Of a stretch of DNA of 64,000 nucleotides, positions 10,211 through 20,346 are shown piece by piece; position 1 is the first letter of the stretch, and each line of letters starts with the position of its first letter. Source of the DNA: Heliopora coerulea (taxonomy: Eukaryota; Cnidaria; Anthozoa; Scleralcyonacea; Helioporidae). The stretch spans positions 246,001-310,000 of the forward strand of contig JASJOG010000133.1 in assembly GCA_030142905.1 (NCBI GenBank), written 5' to 3'. The position numbers and the translations under genes were made by a program. Below the pieces are notes generated by a model, which saw only the letters and a list, made by a program, of their open reading frames with translations, ran no database searches and was not told the DNA's origin.

Positions 10211-13200
10211 ATGGATCCATCTGGTTCAAAACGTAAGGGTGATTTACTCCCAGCTACTTCTTTAAAAAGACAAAAAAGTCAAGAGGCTAATCATAAAAAC
10301 TGTTTGTTCTGTGGGGGCAAAGGAGATTTACGCAATTCGTCTGATGAGGGGAAAAATCGCATTATTGAGGCGGCGAGAGAACAGCAGAGATTCAATGACA
10401 TAGCATCAAGTTCGATAATCAATAGAATCCTCCAAGAACGTGGACAAGATATTCCTCAGTTTAAATACCATCACAAGTGCTACAGTAACTTTACAGACAA
10501 AGGAAAACTTGAACGACTTAGAAAAAAACACGAAAGTACTACCAAGCTTACCTGGGAGGAGAAACATCTACTGGAAAACAACAAGCCAAACCATCGAGGC
10601 ACAGTAGTCGAGAACATGCTATTGATTGGAATTTGTGTATGTTTTGCCAGGACAAGAATGTTAAAAGTACGCATAACGTATCGACAATGGAACTTTCGAG
10701 AAAAATCATTGGTTTAGCCCAGTCTGACTTTATTATGCGAGTAAGACTGTTCAACATTAGTGATCTTTTAGCATCTGAAGGAAAATACCATTTAAAGTGC
10801 TGGGTTAACTTTCAAAAGAAAATGACACAAGCCAGTAAATTAGATATTCAGGAACCATGCCTGGAGAAGTTATGTAGTAATATTATAACTGGGCTTGCTG
10901 AGGGCCACGTATATGACATGGAATGTGTCTGGTCTCAATATGTTAAGTCTTGCTCAATGGAAAATGTGGATGTTCCTCAAAAGTACCAATCAAGACAGAA
11001 CTCCTTTTATGATGATGTGAAAAAAATCCTGGGTAAGCAAGCACGTTTTGTGAGACCAGTGAACCCCCAAGCTCATCTGCTGATTTACCCAAGTTCAAAA
11101 TCACAACTGGCACTGGTAGAGCAGCTCTCAACTACATTGGAAGATGAGGAAAGTGATGTAATACGACCTCTCCAGGATAATATTTTACAACAGCTAGTCC
11201 ATAGTGCATTGCATAGTAGAAATGAGTTAGAAAATACTGAAGGTCATAATTCTGAGTGGGGTGGTATAGATAGTGATCATGTTAGACAAATAATGCCTAA
11301 GAGTTTATACTTATTCATATCAATACTACTTGGAGGTACTGATGTCTTAGACAATGAACAGGTACTGGCAGACAAATTGCATAATAATACATGTAATATT
11401 GTGCAAGATATTATATATTTAGCATCAGGAAAGAAAAAACTTACTCCAAAACATATAGGGCTAGGTTTAACACTACATCAAGCAACTAGATCAGAAAAAC
11501 TTGTGGATATATTTCATACTGCTGGTCATATAATTGGAATGGATACAATTAGAAGGATAGACACAACAATAGCAACAGACATTCTGGATACGTATGAGAA
11601 GAATGGTAATGTTTACATTCTCTATGTTCTAGAAAGAAGTTTGACAAAGATATAGTTGAACATTTGAAGAAGCAATTCATGCGATTTGATGTCTTCAAGT
11701 TGCCTACATCAGAAAAGGGTGCACCTGTCATTTCACAAGATGCTGATAACCAAGAAAAGGAGTTAATTAGTTCCAGTCTTCAACTAACTTCTATAGCCAC
11801 AAATGATGTTGCTACAAGTGAAATTCAGCAAGACATGCTTTCTGCAGAGAATATAGGAAGACAATTGGTATCTAAACATGTGACAAGCTGGTTTATTAAG
11901 AAAGAAGTCCCATTCTTTAATTCACTTAAGAAGAACAACAGTAAGACATTCAAGACTTTGTACCAAACAACAGTTCTAGTAAAACAAAATGAACAAAAAG
12001 TGATAAAAGCAGACAGAAAGTTACTGTAGCGTCTTCTCACAGCTTCAATGGCAGGCCAACAAATCAAGATGGATGAAATTCTACAACATGAACTTGCCAG
12101 TTTGCCTTTATCCTTAGCAAAAATTAATGGAGACATGAATTCTACAACCAAGGCAGATATGACTGACATATTGATGGGTGATATTGAAGTTCTACATAGT
12201 ATCCCATATCAGGAAGATTCAGATAAGACATGTATAATAATTGATGGACATGCACTCATTCAAGCTCTGGGTACCACAGAATTGCAAAACCTTCCAGGAT
12301 TATGGAGGTGTGTTCTTGAGAGCTGTGGCAAAAGAATTGGATGAAAGCGTTAAACGAATTGATGTACTATTTGATACCTATATTGAAAACTCGATGAAAG
12401 CTGCTGCCCGAGCAAAACGAAACACCAAGAAAAGGCCAATACCTACGGTTATTGATCGAGAGGATTTGCCACTTCCACAAGTCTGGGAAAACTTTATCGC
12501 CTTGCCAGAAAACAAAGTTGACTTGGCCAATTTCTTGAGTGAATATCTCATGCAACATGGTCATGAGGTCTTAGCAAATTGTGAGTTGGTCACAAGTGGT
12601 GGATATAAAGAAACAACAAAGGCATGTTCAACATCTTTGGGAAATCTAACACACCTTAAATGTAACCACGAGGAAGCAGATACAAGTGTTATTTTGCATG
12701 CATGTGATTTTAAAGGGTTTTAATAAACTCCTTTTACATTGTAGGGACACAGATGTTTTGTTACTGCTAGTTCATTTTCTAGGTACGATTGAAGATGTTC
12801 AAACATGGATGATTGCAGGAACTTCAAGACAAAGAAAATGTTATCCTGTTCATACAATTACTGAGCGTCTACCTGCACCTATTACTAATAATATTTTAGG
12901 GTTTCATGCTTTAACAGGATGTGATACAACCTCCTCTTTCACTGGTTTTGGAAAGTAAAAATGTTGGAAAGTCTTCGAGGAATTCCCTCATTTAATTAAT
13001 GGTCTTGGCAGAGTCGGTCCAAGTAATGAAATTGAGTAGTTTGTCTGTCGACTTTACTCTGGCCAAGATCCAAAAGCTGGATTAAATAAATGTAGAATTG
13101 ACCTATTTGAAAAGGGAAGCAAAGACCTCGAAAAGCTTCCCCCGACAGAAGATGCATTGAACTTGCACATCGCCCGTGCAACCAGCAAGCTAAAGTTTGG

Positions 13201-13455
13201 CTCCAGGCAAATTTAAGCTGGCAAACTGTAGATTTACCATTTGAAACAATTGGTTGGGAGGTATATGAACAAAGATTAAAGATTGTGTGGACAACAAAGC
13301 CATCTATACCGTCACCATGTGTAAACTTAATATCTTGTGGATGTACAAAGAAGTGCAATATGGGCTCTTGTAAATGCTACAAAACTAGTCAGCGATGCAC
13401 TCCTATATGCTCATGTAATGCACAGGGATGCAAGAATCCTTACACTTTAGGGTAG
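10211..13455 (+). pseudogene. Academ-like transposase with FEN/XPG-type nuclease motifs
   Basis: The ATG at 10211 (MDPSGSKRKGDLLP) is a better start than the upstream TTG. Residues near the start form a module CLFCGGKG ... YHHKCYSNF, repeated as CMFCQDKN ... YHLKCWVNF (about 10636-10810). These look like tandem zinc-binding units. After a helical middle come motifs that line up with the FEN1/XPG nuclease fold: IIIDGHALIQAL (about 12235), DVLFDTY with a basic stretch (about 12360), NHEEADTSVILHA (about 12664), CRDTDVLLLL (about 12743) and ALTGCDTTSSF (about 12908). The protein ends in a Cys-rich module, SCGCTKKCNMGSCKCYK followed by four more Cys (about 13327-13435), then TAG at 13453. Breaks are frameshifts near 10600, 11640, 12290 and 12720, a TAG at 12027-12029 and a TAA at 12956-12958. 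It is dead as a gene but readable end to end. Confidence 0.75.
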
Positions 13456-13761
13456 ACATAGACATTTAAAAAAATACGTGTTTTTTGGGTCATAACATAC
13501 CTATAAAAAGGATTTTCATGCTTCGTTATGCGGCGTTACGTTCACACATGTCTTTGTTTACAATGTCATGTCTACATTAGCACGAACTTCCGTTTCACTT
13601 GACCAATAAGAGATCACGGCTTATTAGCGAGGGCCAATAAAAATTGCTTATTTGTTGCATAACAACAAAAAGTTGTAAAAATGTAGATTTCACACCTGCC
13701 GATGCAGGCTATATTATTGTCTAAAAAACACTAAAATTTTGGTACAAAAAATCCGATTTTT

Positions 13762-13878
13762 GCGTGGTAACCCCTCAAACCTTTAAAACTAAGCATTTCG
13801 AGTTCATCTATCGCGGTTACCAGCTTCTAACAAAAAAATGCCATCGGACGAAATATTTTGCCAGCCCGGCCGGCCGAC
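13762..13878 (-). repeat. Right terminal inverted repeat of the Academ-like element
   Basis: Inverse of 9521-9647 over about 117 bp with scattered mismatches. It ends CGGCCGGCCGAC and is followed by TAT. Confidence 0.85.
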
Positions 13879-15332
13879 TATTAAGCTTGCTTGCTTTGTC
13901 CACGGTTTGAAATATTTGGCTTCCCCTGTTTTGCATAGACCCTTGTTCTTCGTCGCTCCGTCTGTACGAAAACCTCAGGCAAATAATTTCCAGTATGGAT
14001 CTCGCACTCGGTTGATATTAAGTGTTTAGTATGCGACATAAGAAAATAACTGATGTCGTCTTCTAACATCTCAAAGATACAAGCAATGGCTAAAATCACG
14101 GAAATTGGTCGACTGTTATATATATCCGTTCCCTTCCAGATTTAAATATTAAAAATTCTTTCATAATTTTTCAATTCAGCTTGGATGACTCTTGGTTTTA
14201 AGGAAAAATTTAATAGATTCCTCAATGGCTGATATGTGTAACGTATTCAAATATTCAACAACTTCTAATTGTCTACTCACCCAAGACAGGTGTTTTGTCG
14301 ATTGAGACTGATACAAGCAATTTCACGCGACACTTTTTATGCTAAGGTTTACGAATAGCTAAAAGAAGCACTCGACAACATTGAGTAATATGAAGGCTAT
14401 CTGGAGAAATCCTGAATTTACTGAAGCTTGTTTTGAAGGGCACATGGGTACATTGATGGATGCATGCATGTATGCATTGACGGACAGACGAACGAACAGA
14501 AGGACGGATGTGCGGGATGCACTGATAAAAAGATGCATCGATAGATGTATGAAGAGGCATAGTCACAACAAATTAGCAAGCGACGTTGCCTCTAAGTTTT
14601 GCTACATAGAATCTTTAATGGTACATAGCGTTTGTCGATGATATACTTTAGAGGTATGTATTTTTCAAAACAGAATAATAAACACAGTGAGTCATCACTA
14701 AACATTATTTAAAATTTAAAAGTTGCCCTCTCTATTCGACTTTGACATTATTGATATTTCACGGAATTTCTTTCCGTGTCTTCAAAAGTTAAACAACCAT
14801 GGCCTCTTTCATTTTTCGCTTGCCAACTTTCTAGTGATTTACAGTGGTCTTAAACCTCACAATGATCTTTAACCTGCTACGGTTCATCTCATCTATATTG
14901 CCATTTGAACCTACTTTCTGTTCGATTAAATTCTTTGGAATCTCACACAAAATTTTACATTGGAAAAGTGCTTATCACAGCCGCGACAAGTTTGCTTACA
15001 TCAACGACCCTTGACGTGATTTGTGGCAGCATTCTTTTTTCAAAATTCTTATTAGCCTTAAGGGAGCTACTTCACTACTCAGCTTGATATTTAGTGAGTT
15101 GACGGACTTGTATCTTTAAGTCATCCGCAGCAATCGCATAGAGCTTGCGCCAAAAATTTGCATGTACCACCAAATTCGTTTCAATAGTCTTTATTTTTAA
15201 TCAAAGCGATGAAAACACTCATCAGAGTGTGCGGAGTTTATATAGAGGAGTTCATGTTGTCAAAACTTTCAGGGTAAGCATACCCAAGTCTTTCTTAGTA
15301 GACTTAAATTTACAGATCAATTCACCTTCATA
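13879..15332. other. Unassigned spacer
   Basis: No recognisable gene. Around 14450-14560 the sequence is rich in GATGCATG- and GGACGGACAGACG-like short repeats, which explains the overlapping open frames on both strands there. The rest looks like unique AT-rich DNA. Confidence 0.5.
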
Positions 15333-15450
15333 TAATCCCCTCGCCCACCGCGCGAAGCCCGGTGCGAGGGCCTAAGACCCGAGAGGGCGAGGGTACTAAT
15401 CTCGACATGCGTGGAGTCCATTTACTCGAGTGGTGACTAGGGAGAAAAAT
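15333..15450. repeat. Dispersed repeat, copy 2
   Basis: Homologous to 1664-1750. It starts ATAATCCCCTCG and has an imperfect GC-rich hairpin (CCCTCGC ... GCGAGGG), then GAGGGTACTAATCTCGACAT and GGTGACTAGGGA. Similarity fades on both sides, so the unit is about 110 bp. Confidence 0.65.
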
Positions 15451-16855
15451 TTTCACCTTACTTAGTTCCGTATCGAAGCAAATCGATTTCGTCTCGTTCT
15501 TTTTTCCTTTGGATGGATCTCGCAGACAGTCAGACGTTGTTTACATCATTTGAACACTGAAGCCAGTAAATGATTTAAGACCAGCAGACAAAATGGCCTT
15601 CTTGGTACTTGCGGCTGGTTTCACTTTTGGAGGCCATCTTAGTAACTGGACAATTTATGACTTGAAAGAGAAGTTCTCAAAGTGACCTCCTTGGAATATG
15701 CATTGACCAACTGTTCGCTTTTTACAGCAACGCTTGGCCTTGGTTCTTTCTGATGAATGTGAACAGAAGTCGTAAGGGAACTCGCTTGCTGTCAGGACAT
15801 TTCCTAACTGACTAAGTGTAAACGACATTCTTCGCTGAAGTTGAATAGATGCTGATTTGTATAAATCTCGAGACTTCTCATGTTCTGGTAACCACTTACC
15901 TGAGCTACACGATCGCAGGTACGTCTGAATTGTGTAGCTTTGAAATACAAGTTCTGCGAACGGTTTGTTTTGAGCAGCTTTTCAAAAGTGGCTTCCCGAC
16001 TTCATTCTTCCCTAAAGGAGACTTCTTGTACGAAATATTATTGCCTGGATTTTGCTGACGTTTCATGGCAAAGTCGAATGCAGTTTCTGGTTCATTCATC
16101 TTTGTAGACGATGGCTTTTGAATATTTTATCGTACTTATCCAGATTACGTTCATGGCCAATTGTTTGAGAACTGGGATAAAACAGTCATCGTCCAGAAAA
16201 CTTGTCCAGGCCTTGACAGGCTATGGATGCTCTCTCCGCTTTCCACGCAACGATTTCATTGTCTCATTCAGGATCGTTTTTCCTATGAAATGTCGCCTCA
16301 CTGAAGACATCGGGATGAATTTCTGGCTCGAAACAAAAATGCAAGGTAAACAACTACTAGGTAACTTGCTGCAAAGCTACTTGGTTTTGGTCACCAAACT
16401 ATACTTCGGCGAAACAGTTGTCCACTTCAGCCTTTCTCACTTCTCGGGCGGCTTGTGGATATGACCTTTACCGTATTCGCCCAGTAATGCTTTCATCAAG
16501 ATTTTCAAACTTCTCAAATTAGTTTGAAAGTTTAAAGCTGTTTTCCTTTTGCAAATTCACTTTTGAGTTGAGGTGCCGCTGAATGCTTCTTTGAAAATAC
16601 GTAAGAGTAGCAGGTTTGTACGCTACGCCATTTTTCATTTATACGAATGTTTTACAGAGAAAAAAGTACGTCTTTTACTCATCCCTGCTCGTTCTTCTTT
16701 CGACAAAACGAGCACAAGGTTTGTTTGTTGTATTTTGTTGTATATTTTGTATTTTTCCGATTTTTGAACAGCAATAAAAATTCTGAACTCGTTCATGTTT
16801 TCTTTGTTTATTTCGTCGGTTTCGTAGTTCGTTTCATCCTCGTATGTATATATGT
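15451..16855. other. Unassigned spacer
   Basis: Contains several frames of 60-117 codons with no recognisable domain, for example at 16111-16464 on the plus strand. I do not call any of them a gene. Confidence 0.4.
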
Positions 16856-16955
16856 ATGTATATAGATAGGTAGGTAGGTAAGTAGGTAGGTAAGTAGGTA
16901 GGTAGGTAAGTAGGTAGGTAGGTAGGTAGGTAGGTAGGTAGGTAGGTAAGTACTT
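16856..16955. repeat. GTAG microsatellite
   Basis: About 20 GTAG/GTAA units in tandem. Confidence 0.95.
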
Positions 16956-17277
16956 ATTTATGTGTACATACGTATGTAAGAAAATCTTTACCTTGCATGA
17001 AACTCAGGAGAGCGAACGTTAGAATACATAGCAGAATAAGGTCGAATTGGGGTACGCAGTTTTTTCTTCAGACGGAATGAGCACTTTTCAGCCGAGTTCA
17101 TACTAACGGGCGTTGTTGACGTGTCACTCAAGCAAGAACTAAATAAAATATGCAAAAATCCAATAAATAAAAAGGCAATGAAGAAAAATTTAAGGAAATT
17201 CTCTTGGGTATCATATAATTACATGAAGAACGGGCTTGATTGGGTAATTTAGAATATATATATTCTAAATATATATA

Positions 17278-17281
<4 letters not shown>

Positions 17282-17320
<39 letters not shown>

Positions 17321-17340
17321 AATCATTTGGTTATAGAAAC

Positions 17341-17386
<46 letters not shown>
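17282..17386. repeat. Two TA microsatellites
   Basis: TA runs at about 17282-17318 and 17346-17386. The second abuts the left arm of the foldback. Confidence 0.95.
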
Positions 17387-17392
<6 letters not shown>

Positions 17393-17432
17393 AGTGAGAG
17401 ACAAAACTCGGATTACTTCATAGAACTTTTTA

Positions 17433-17488
17433 ATCACGACAAATTTGTTTCGCATGGCAAGCTAAGTTTGCCACACTCGTCAGGTGAT
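17433..17488 (-). ncRNA. Hammerhead ribozyme candidate (type I), left arm
   Basis: The minus strand reads, in order: stem I strand AUCAC; core CUGACGA; stem II GUGUGGCAA with loop ACUUAGC and UUGCCAUGC (9 bp counting wobbles); core GAAA; short stem III ACA/UGU; cleavage triplet GUC; stem I strand GUGAU. Every invariant position of the hammerhead consensus (CUGANGA, GAAA, UH) is present. Self-cleavage is inferred from the consensus. Confidence 0.75.
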
Positions 17489-17557
17489 AATCGTCAGGTG
17501 ATAATCGTCAGGTGATAAACCATGCACGTTCTCTGGCATGTCACTACAAACGCGATT

Positions 17558-17613
17558 ATCACCTGACGAGTGTGGCAAACTTAGCTTGCAATACGAAACA
17601 AATTTGTCGTGAT
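17558..17613 (+). ncRNA. Hammerhead ribozyme candidate (type I), right arm
   Basis: The plus strand reads AUCAC, CUGACGA, stem II GUGUGGCAA/UUGCAAUAC with a bulge, GAAA, stem III ACA/UGU with loop AAUU, GUC and GUGAU. It differs from the left-arm copy only in the stem II strand. The catalytic consensus is intact. Confidence 0.75.
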
Positions 17614-17731
17614 TAAAAAGTTCTATGAAGTAATCCGAGTTTTGTCTCTCACTTCTCTCATATTTTGCTCTACTTCGGTATCGAGCACTCTGCATGTATA
17701 TGGTTTCACTCAAGATATATTTGTCTATATT

Positions 17732-17737
<6 letters not shown>

Positions 17738-17773
<36 letters not shown>
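17738..17773. repeat. TA microsatellite
   Basis: TA run downstream of the foldback, with TTGTCTATA repeated just before it. Confidence 0.9.
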
Positions 17774-17775
<2 letters not shown>

Positions 17776-18904
17776 AATATATACATATACAATACATATG
17801 GGTCATTCCATGTCAATTCTGCCAATGTCCCCTCTCCAACTTTACAGACTGAGCTGATTTTTGGTGCATTTACAGACCATAAGATGATTAAACTGCATAT
17901 GAATTTTTACCAGATGGTATTGAGTATCCTTTAAAATATGAGCGAAAAACCGTTTGCAGTAATTGATTTGACTTAATTGAGATGTAAACAATGAAGGAGC
18001 GCGCTATGAGACTGTTGCTAATTTAACAAGGGCGCGAATGAAACATTGTTCTCGATGTGGAGTATTTAGACAAATATTCCTATTTTGAACACTAAGTAAT
18101 TATATCAAATCATTTATCAACAAGCAAATACGAGAATGTTAAAATTTGGATCTTAAGTAGCTTGCATCTGACTCTAACGTCACTATTCTGCTAGCACCGC
18201 TTAACGTGGCAGTGACATTGACTGAATGAGTATTACGTTAGTCTTCCGATGTTAAAGAATGACTGGTGAAGACTTCTGATAACATATTTTACTGAGCAAA
18301 AATTCCAAAATCAAGATTTTTGGGGTACGAGCTCATGAAGGAGCACAATCACACATATAAGCGTTCTCGCACCGTTTGTTTGCATTAGGAGTAAATTACT
18401 GAAAAATACGAATATTTAGGTTGCTCACTACTATTGAAACAGTTCGAGGACAACTACGAAATTTGGGCCACCGTTTTACCACATTCGGAAGCTTAACATG
18501 TGAAAATCTCGGATCAGTCCGACCTATCTCACAGACTGATTTTACCTCTTGAAAACAAGGATCTAACAAAAGTTGCTATTATTTAAGCCACTATTTTGAG
18601 CGTGCCCTTTCATTTATCATGTTATCACCACTAGAGTACATAATCCGATGTCCTGTCATTTTGTGTGCGTATTTTGGACGTTCCATCGGCAATACCTACC
18701 AAGTTATTGTTATTCAGAAATACTTCATAATTGCATTTCGGCCATTCTGGCATAATATTGACGTTACTCCATCCTGGACATGGTAGATTACGTAGTTTAC
18801 ATGGGCGTACTCAGGGATGTTGAAGGAGGGTCATTTGCCTCCCCAGGAATGCGGAACAAGGAATATTTCTTGGCAACTAAGCAGTGATTGCACACAATTA
18901 CACA
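17774..18904. other. Unassigned spacer
   Basis: No coding frame, RNA gene or repeat was recognised. Confidence 0.5.
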
Positions 18905-20060
18905 CGAAGTGGCAATTGCTGAATACGTATCATGAATATATCAAATTTACATGGGAGATTGGTATGGGAAAATATCTTTTCTAGATGTTATGATTAGTTT
19001 TGATGATAGAAAATTCAGTACTGATGTTTATCATAAGCCGACGGATACGCATCAGTACTTGAATTTTAAATCGTGCCACCCTCAACATGTTAACAAAGCG
19101 ATTCCGTATAGTCAGGCGCTGAGATTGAAAAGAATTTGCCATTCGGAAGATGTTTATAAGAGGAGGGAAAAAGAATTGAAAGGTTTTTTGTGGAAAAGGG
19201 GTTACGAGAGGGGTTTTGTTGATGAGCAGATTTGCAGAGTTAATGGTTTTGATCGAGACGTTTTGCTTAACAGGACGGGAAAGAGAAATTCAGATAGGTC
19301 GGATAGATTAGTTTTGACTTTGGACTTTCATCCTGCACTTCAGGTGGTGCATAGTATTCTTCGAGAATTGCAAACTTTGGTTGATTTGGTGCCTGTACTT
19401 AAAAAGCATTTGCCGGTTACTCCGAGGCTAAGTTTTAGAAGAGCTAAGAATTTAAAGGATATTTTGGTGAGCGCAAAAATGCTACCAACAGAGGAAGGGT
19501 CCAAGGGAATGTTTTGCTGTGGAATGGCCAGATGTAAGATTTGTAAATTTGTTGAGACTGGATCTATGTTTATTTGTAATGTAGAGAAGCAGTCTTTCTA
19601 TATCAATAATTCCTTTGATTCTGACTCTCAAGGAGTGGTATACATAATAACATGCAAAAGACGTGGGAAACAATATGTGGGGAGTACAACAACACCATTT
19701 AGGTTAATGTTCAAAGGCCATAAGAGTTCTTTGAGACGATCTGAAGCGGGACAAAGGGGAATTTGTAGGGAACACCTGTATGCCCATTTTCTTGAAGATG
19801 AGCATATAGGGTTGGAAGACCTATCGGTTAAAATTATTGATGTTACCAATGTTAGTGATCCGACAGCAAGGGACGGTTTTTGGATTGAAAAATTACAATG
19901 TTATGCTCCTCTGTGATTAAATGTAATGGAGGTCTGAAATTTATGTAAACTTAAGGAAGAACATTAAGGTATATAAGGATTCTATCTTTGAACAATTGGA
20001 GCTGCTGAAGAAGGGGCCGGTCCCCGAAACGTTAGTTTCTCTATTTTTTAACAATATTTG
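18905..20060 (+). mobile_element. Penelope-like element, 3' half with GIY-YIG endonuclease
   Basis: A 5'-truncated PLE. The open frame at 18951-19916 (stop TGA) covers the end of the reverse transcriptase (ISFLDVMISF, YHKPTDTHQYLNFKSCHP, AIPYSQALRLKRIC), a linker (LTLDFHPAL), a Cys cluster (CCGMARCKICKF) and the GIY-YIG endonuclease that nicks target DNA (VVYIITCKRRGKQYVGST, then GFWIEKLQCYAPL). In-frame RT sequence (YHEYIKFTWEI) begins near 18915, so the truncation lies just upstream. No lesion was seen in the 321 codons. The 3' UTR contains CTGAAGA followed by a GGGG/CCCC hairpin and GAAAC (20004-20031), a decayed hammerhead-like motif. A separate family from the neighbour at 20347-24044. 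Confidence 0.9.
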
Positions 20061-20121
20061 TTATTGATGATATAAGATTTTTAAACATTATGTTGAGCGG
20101 GCTTTGATGATTTTATATGTA

Positions 20122-20126
<5 letters not shown>

Positions 20127-20166
<40 letters not shown>
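20127..20166. repeat. TA microsatellite
   Basis: About 20 TA units. Confidence 0.95.
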
Positions 20167-20170
<4 letters not shown>

Positions 20171-20261
20171 ACCATAAAAACTCATTTAAATTTTTTTTAT
20201 TTCATTCCCGAAACGTCTGAGACGAAATAAAAAATTTTTTAAATGAGTTTTTATGGTTATT
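20167..20261. repeat. Near-perfect palindrome, 37-38-bp arms
   Basis: Left arm 20167-20203 begins AATAACCATAAAAACTC. The right arm 20224-20261 is its inverse apart from the length of an A/T run. The 20-nt loop includes CCCGAAACG. Confidence 0.85.
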
Positions 20262-20310
20262 TTATATGAAGTTTAAACTCAGGAATTGTATCGGCTATTT
20301 GATGTTTATT

Positions 20311-20311
<1 letters not shown>

Positions 20312-20343
<32 letters not shown>
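20312..20343. repeat. TA microsatellite
   Basis: It borders the left inverted terminus of the next Penelope-like element. Confidence 0.9.
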
Positions 20344-20346
20344 AAT

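Larger units (their letters stand above)
9521..13878 (+). mobile_element. Academ-like DNA transposon, 4358 bp
   Basis: Both ends carry matching terminal inverted repeats starting GTCGGCCGGCCGGG, and TAT flanks each side (9518-9520 and 13879-13881) as a possible 3-bp target duplication. The interior holds a single plus-strand transposase-like gene, broken by frameshifts. The protein has no DDE motif of the common kind. It combines zinc-binding-like CxxC/HxxC modules, a FEN/XPG-like nuclease signature and a terminal Cys-rich module, the combination known for the Academ superfamily, whose target duplications are 3-4 bp. No second gene lies between the repeats. Confidence 0.75.
17387..17668. repeat. 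Foldback element with ribozyme-bearing arms
   Basis: Arms of about 111 bp (17387-17497 and the inverse at about 17555-17665) match with only two differences that I can see, around a loop of about 60 bp. The left arm ends in three tandem copies of a 14-bp unit, TCGTCAGGTGATAA (about 17478-17518). TA tracts lie outside both arms. Each arm encodes a hammerhead-type consensus, in opposite orientation. No protein is encoded. Confidence 0.9.

Noticed and set aside
14342..14641. 74- and 86-codon frames with Asp/Arg/Thr-rich repeats
   Set aside because: They arise from degenerate GGACGGACAGACG and GATGCATG short repeats.
16111..16464. 117-codon plus frame as a possible gene
   Set aside because: No motif, no splice or promoter context, and the length is within chance for this many bases.
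17240..17515. Open frames across the TA tracts
   Set aside because: Simple-repeat translation. The real feature is the foldback.
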